In this document: positions 58,617-64,000 of the stretch, piece after piece | Numbering within the stretch: position 1 is the first letter of the stretch | Layout: each line of letters begins with the position of its first letter | NCBI RefSeq assembly: GCF_003473485.1 | Contig: NC_053045.1 | Coordinates: 41,830,494-41,894,493, forward strand | DNA: 64,000 nt | Direction: 5' to 3' | Origin: Medicago truncatula | Taxonomy: Eukaryota > Streptophyta > Magnoliopsida > Fabales > Fabaceae | The notes under the pieces: model-generated | Databases searched by the model: none | What the model saw: only the letters and a program-made list of their open reading frames with translations | What the model was told of the DNA's origin: nothing | Position numbers and translations under genes: made by a program

Positions 58617-61600
58617 ATGGCAGATGATCTTTCTTCCTTCACCAAGGTTAGTGTTTTTCTTTCCTTTTTCACTTTCCTATTTACCTTATAGGTGAAAGAT
58701 TCTATCTTTGATTTTGTTTTTTCATGGGTTGTCACATGAATTTGTCCGATCTGGTTTATTAAAATAACCCTAATGAGATTTTTTTGTTTTTTGTTTTTTG
58801 TTTTTAAGGTTAATGGGTTGTTAGCTTTTTGATTTGGTTGTGTAGATTCTGTGGGGTTAATCTATTCAATGTTGTTTATGTACTGGATCAAAAAAGTTAT
58901 GATTTTTTTTAGCATATTAATTGATTAATTAATAATGAATCAATTTTAATAATGTTGTAGTTAATGGTTACAGGATGTTTTGCTTGTGAAGGGTTTGAAG
59001 AATTCTACGTTGGTTTGGAGGTTGATTGTGTTGGCTTTTGCAATGGTTTGTGGTGTGTATATATGTTCTATTTGTTTGAAGCAGATAAGCACTGGTAGCA
59101 GAATTGGTTTTCTTGATATCAATGTTATTCAAAAGCCTTGTCCTGAACCTAACATTGAACCTTGGGAGATTCCTTATGTGCACTATCCAAATCCCAAAAC
59201 TTATAGCAGGTGATTGAATTTTAAGAGTAGAATAAGAGATTTTGTTTCTGAATTTTACTGATATTGACTGCATCGTATTTTGTTTGTTAGGGAGGAATGC
59301 AGGTGCCACCCGGTGCGGTATTTTACTATTCTGTCGATGCAGAGATCTGGGAGTGGATGGTTTGAGACGTTTTTAAATAGTCATCCTAACATAAGCTCAA
59401 ATGGGGAAATCTTTTCGGTTAAGGTTAGAAGGAGTAATATAACGACAATAACTGAGACTTTGGACACAATTTATAATCTAGACTGGTTTAATAGTGCTTC
59501 TAAAAATGAGTGCACGGCTGCTGTTGGCTTGAAGTGGATGCTTAATCAGGTAAAGTTTGTTTTATTCTTGTTTGGTTACTTGGAGTTGTGTTTTTGGTGC
59601 ATCTTTCAAAAGGGAAGTTGATTCTTTTTGGTATTCTGGTATTAAATTCAAATGAAGTCCGAAAAACCAACATTAAAATGGTGAATAGGAACAATAATAT
59701 GATGCTTTGAAATGCATTTGTTTATTGGAATATATCCTACTATCCTTTAGTAACCTACAATATCTCAGATGATTTTTGACCAATATATCTGTCGATTTAT
59801 ATGGGATTTAGAGGAAAGTATTTTTTTTATGTCCAAAGTGTTGCTTGTGAGTTGTGAAGGTATATGTTTGCTGATTCTTTTCTTTCTATTTTAAAAAGGA
59901 TTGCAGAACAATGTTACATGAAAGGAAAAGAAGGGTTGTAGAATTATCAATTATGTCTCAAACTCGCTCTCTTTTTCACACACACAAACACTGACATGAG
60001 TTATGCTGTTGATGATGCATGCATTCGCCTTCACTTGTTATCAGTAACGCTGTTATTTAAACATTTTTCTGATTGTTCTGTTGAACTGCTGCTGTTATAA
60101 AGAATCAGTAGAGATTAACTGGATGGGTTTTCCGTTAACGCTTTTATTTGTGTTTATTTGCCACATTTTAATTGCTGCTTCCCAGATGATACATTTGTTT
60201 AGAAATGTGGGTGCATAATATGTTGAAAGTTCAGTGAGATTTAGGTCGGTCTTTCTTCTTGTCGAACACTTTCGCATAAGATGGATGGTTCTTGGAGTTA
60301 CTTTAAAAGTATACAACATAAACAAGTCTGCATGTACAATAATAGAATTTGATCAAGAATGAAATACGTCTCTAGTGTGGGAAGATGACCTTCAGTACTT
60401 GGGTACCCTAGAATGTAGAAGTTCTTTACTGCTAGGAGCCCAAATTTAGGAAGAAGAAATTGTATTATTGATTGAAAATAGAAGTATTACCTTCTTTTCT
60501 CCCTAAGGTCCTAACTGAAAAGAGATGATACTCTCTCTGTCCAACCCTAAGGTCCTAACTGAAAAGATACCGAATAAATATTCCCTTCCTTTCTCCCTCC
60601 CCTGACAATCACGTTGTGTATGCTCATTAATTGCCGCTTTAACAATCCTTCTCTAGCTTTCTGTGCAGCCAATTTTTTGGACTTAGGCCCAATTTCTTAA
60701 AAACCACATCCTCCGGACTTACCAATTCGAACAAGAAATAATAATATTTTGTTTCTCCCGTTCGAATGGATAAATTTGGAAAAACTGTGATTTCCCTGTC
60801 CTGATGGGTAAATCCGGATGAGAGTGGCTTCTAAGAACCACATGTGATGGGAAAAGTTGCTCTCACCGTCAATAAAGTTCGGTGAATAGTACTTTATTAT
60901 GTTATATTAATCTCTAATGGTAGTATTTTCACTCTTTTCAATTACTTAACTTCTACTAATATTTAATACCCATTCTTTCAAAAGGATATTTGGGGTACTG
61001 CTAGGTTACTTTTCTAATATTGAAAGCTAAGCATTGTGGTTGCTCATATTTGTCTTTCCTTTCTTGCAGTAGTTAATCAGATATTTCCAGTGCGTTATAT
61101 ATATACATGGGTAATGCTAATACACACCCACATGAATTTTAGAAGGTGTGTATTAGCATGTTACACCTATTTACTTTGAACAAAAAGTACCCTTTTTCTT
61201 CAATTGTCACTAAAAGCATGCATCTTAAAGTAATTTTGCCATTCTTACTCATCATTTTCTCTCTCTTGCTCTAAAACAATCACATTTTAGCACATGGAAA
61301 GAAGAAAACCTTCTTCTACACCTAAAAAAAAAAAACCCCTCTTCTAATTTTATTTATCGTTTTGATTAACCAACACCAAAATTTCTATTTCAATTGTCTT
61401 TTATTATGAACCACCTCTGCTGTTGGAAAAAAACCAAACATTGCCGTCCATGATTTTTGATAGATACCTTCGTTCCCTCTCTGTTCATCAGCACAGGGTT
61501 AACAATTTGTGTCAAAACTAAAGCTATTGAAATTCCAATACCAAAAGGACAAACTTAACATATTCTTTTGGTAGAAGACAAACTTAACATATAATGACAC

Positions 61601-63497
61601 AACAAAATGTGTAGCTAGCAGAACCAGAAATGTGATTGAAGTAGCTTGGATTCCAGCAATGAAGAGGGGTGGTCGTGTTTTGGAGAGAGAACATGATGGT
61701 AGTAGTTCAAAGCCTCTTTACGGGAAAAATAAGAAAAAATCGGAAAATTAATTTTATGTTTTCAAAAAACAAATGAAATTACTTTCTTACCCTTTAGTTT
61801 AAGTTATTTAAAAAGAAAAGAAATGGTTTTTAAGTCCAAAGTAAAAAGGTGTATGATGCTAATGCACACCTTCTAAAATTCAAATGGGTGTACATTAGCA
61901 TTACCCACACACACACATACATATATATATATATAATGCGACTAAGGCCCAGGAAAACGAAAACAACCTAAGAAACAAGCCTGCCAAATCAAAAGCACCT
62001 AAGAACTCAGTTTTTCAACAGCTGGATTTTGTATTGCCTACATGATATGGATTTCTTTATTTTTTAGCTAACTTAATATTGGACATGTTATTGACTGTAT
62101 ATTGTATTATTATAAACTTACTATATAAGGGAGCTGAGGATGTCATACTATTGTATTGTTAATTGACTCTATGTTGTGATTTAATGCAGGGATTGATGCA
62201 GCATCATGAACAAATTGCCGAGTACTTTAGAATACATGGTGTTTCAGTCATATTTCTTTTCAGAAAGAACCTTTTGCGCCGGATGATTTCTGTACTTGCA
62301 AATGAATATGATAAGAATGCTAAGATATTAAATGGCACTCACAAATCCCATGTTCATTCACCCAAGGAGGTCTGTCTCTATATTTTGTTGTGGATTTGTA
62401 CTCATGCGTGAGTAAAAATATGTCCCTGGTTGTACATTTGCATGAGTGCTTCAAAGCGACACTAGGTGCTTTGAGTTGGTTGAAATGTGAGTAAACTGCC
62501 TACTCTGTCCTCCAAAGTCATGATATCATCACATTAGCCCCCTATAGATTTTATCACCAAATTAGTCTCTCAGACAATTGAACTATTACTGAATTTTTCC
62601 TCAAGAAGTCTTCATCAAACCAGTCACTGATATATAAAATTGTAACCAAATTAGCCTTCTTTTTGTCACCAGCACAGTGATTCGTATGATGAATTTAAGA
62701 GAGACTAATTGGTGAAAATTCTTTGGAGGACTAATAAGGTGACACGTTGATCTTTGACAAGCAAATTTATGAAGAAAAGAAATCTTTAAGAGGACTAATT
62801 TGAATTCCTTGATCTTTGGAGGACCAAGTTGAGGGTTTACTTTTGATGTATTATTCTTTTTTTTTTTTTTGGTCAAGTAGCCTAGTGGCTATAGCTCACA
62901 CATATTAAATGTGGAGAAGTGGGGTGTCCAGGGGTCGAACCCCGGCCCCTGCATATATTATGCAATGTCCCTACCAACTGAGCTAAGCTCACGGGGACTT
63001 TTGATGTATTATTCGACTAAAAATATTTACACTTTGTTAATAAATTCTAACTATGTTTTCAGGCAGAAATACTTGCAAAATACAAACCCACACTCAATTC
63101 AACACTGCTGATTAAAAACCTAAAGCAAGTAAATGATACAACCACCAAGGCTTTAGAATCTTTCAAAAGCACAAGGCACATCATGCTATACTATGAAGAT
63201 GTTGTAAAAAACCGCACAGTAAGTCACACCACCTCTGCATGATTCCTACTTCATCTTCCTTTTATATATGCCTAAAAAAGTTTCTTGACGGTTCACTAAT
63301 TCACTTGTCTCTCTTGTTTTCAGAAACTAATGGACGTTCTGGAATTTCTTAAGGTTCCTCAAGTGAATTTAAAGAGTCGTCAGGTCAAGATTCATAAAGG
63401 ATCTTTATCGAGCCAAGTTGAAAACTGGAATGATGTGACCAAAACACTCAACGGCACACAATATGAGAGTTTCCTCCATGAAGATTACCGTAGGTAA
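58617..63497 (+). CDS. Membrane-anchored sulfotransferase, NodH-like plant family, 6 exons, 344 aa
   Basis: Exons 58617-58646, 58974-59209, 59291-59549, 62190-62369, 63063-63218 and 63324-63497; all GT-AG, phases agree, 345 codons with stop. N-terminal signal anchor at about 24-45 (LVWRLIVLAFAMVCGVYICS) implies a type II Golgi-like topology. The catalytic domain has the PAPS 5'-phosphosulfate loop SMQRSGSGWFETF (104-116) and the 3'-phosphate motif FRKNLLRRMIS (199-209). Likely N-glycosylation sites include NIS (122), NIT (138) and NGT (223). Plant members are usually annotated as nodulation-protein-H-like sulfotransferases; their acceptor is not firmly known. The 2.6-kb third intron carries an 0.8-kb inverted-repeat element and the fourth a SINE. 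The CGTAGGTAAAC at the end could be a splice donor, so a further short exon is possible but not needed. Confidence 0.9.
61109..61906. mobile_element. MITE with long (about 70 bp) inverted termini, 798 bp, in sulfotransferase intron
   Basis: Left end GGGTAATGCTAATACACACC continuing through CATGAATTTTAGAAGGTGTGTATTAGCAT and on to ACACCTATTTACTTTG; the right end is its complement with scattered mismatches. The long termini suggest a Mutator-like or fold-back element. The flanks are AT and AC microsatellite, so no target duplication can be read. No transposase. Confidence 0.75.
62857..62996 (-). mobile_element. tRNA-derived SINE, about 140 bp, with 18-bp target duplication
   Basis: On the minus strand: CCCCGTGAGCTTAGCTCAGT then TGGTAGGGACATTGC (A box), GGCCGGGGTTCGACCCC (B box), a CACTTCTCCACATTTAATATG body, GCTACTTGACC and an A tail (the T run at 62857-62870 on the plus strand). 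The exact repeat ACTTTTGATGTATTATTC flanks it (62839-62856 and 62997-63014). The tRNA-like part could be taken for a tRNA gene but does not fold to a full cloverleaf. Confidence 0.85.
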
Positions 63498-64000
63498 ACT
63501 GATGGGTATGTACATACCACGTTTTGCCTTTTCTTTTAACCCTTCCTACGCCGTTAGCATTCTTCTAATCTTTGCTCACAAGTCGCCACTCGAGCCAACA
63601 GGAAAGCCATCCTGTTGAAATTTTTGCCAGGCCGCTCTCACATTTTTGTAGTAAGTTTTTTGTTGTTAATTTGTCTGCCAATTCAATTAAATATTTAATT
63701 CATTCTTTGTAACTTTTCCACTTCACTGTTTTGAACACTTGTATTGAAGCCATCAAGAGAATTTGCAATTGTCAATGTCAAGATGATTTCCTTTCTCCAT
63801 CCCCATATATATATATGATCTATAGATAGATATTTATAATGGATTGAGAAATATTTGAAGCCTCAGATTTCATAAAATTTGTCAATGTTAAGCACAAATG
63901 TCTTTTGAGGGTATTGAAGGGCAGTGTGATTAAAAGCAAATGTCTTTAGCTGCAAACAGCTGTGGACATTTTGATGCACACAGCTGGGACTGAGTTGTAT
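63498..64000. other. Sulfotransferase 3' UTR and flank
   Basis: AT-rich sequence after the stop codon, with a short AT microsatellite near 63806-63816. No further gene begins before the window ends, as far as I can see. Confidence 0.4.

Noticed and set aside
62857-62996. tRNA gene
   Set aside because: A and B boxes are present, but an A tail, a non-tRNA body and target duplications show a SINE.

Overview
This is plant nuclear DNA. It is AT-rich, its genes are split by GT-AG introns, and it is full of small transposable elements. The carboxylesterase set, the repeat families and the overall texture suggest a legume, most likely Medicago or a close relative; the species call is inference. No bacterial-type features (operons, ribosome binding sites, CRISPR arrays) are present. 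All exon models below were built by eye from splice sites, reading phase and protein-family similarity.

Layout. 1.06-4.59 kb (-): seven-exon TMEM53/DUF829-type alpha/beta-hydrolase. 8.13-9.09 kb (-): intronless UBE2O/UBC25-like ubiquitin-conjugating enzyme. 9.1-15.6 kb: repeats, including a hAT-type MITE sitting inside an older degenerate tandem array. 15.64-16.51 kb (-): four-exon CDK inhibitor of the KRP/ICK family. 16.5-25 kb: MITEs and two dead LINE fragments. 25.0-31.2 kb: two class-I plant carboxylesterases (CXE) facing away from each other, copies of one another down to the proximal promoter, separated by a Copia-like LTR fragment, a LINE remnant and a SINE. 32.6-36.1 kb: broken YCED/DUF177 plastid gene whose last readable exon runs in frame into the next gene. 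36.16-38.79 kb (+): DOT4-type pentatricopeptide repeat (PPR-DYW) protein. 39.35-41.58 kb (+): two-exon RING-CH membrane protein. 46.5-47.5 and 51.5-52.5 kb (-): two more CXE genes, separated by a 492-bp unit present three times in tandem with no difference I could find. 54.4-56.9 kb: LINE remnant split by a 1.2-kb solo LTR with a 5-bp target duplication. 58.62-63.50 kb (+): six-exon membrane-anchored sulfotransferase of the NodH-like plant family.

The genes do not form one pathway. The only functional grouping is the dispersed CXE cluster (four members, all with an intact Ser-Asp-His triad), which looks like local duplication of hydrolases acting on small esters. The most unusual locus is 31.6-36.2 kb. 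There a truncated YCED copy with an in-frame stop appears to have landed just upstream of the DOT4 homologue, and a 43.2-43.7 kb duplicate carries pieces of both flanks without the YCED segment between them. I found no clear evidence of a wholly new biological system; the findings are mainly structural and evolutionary.
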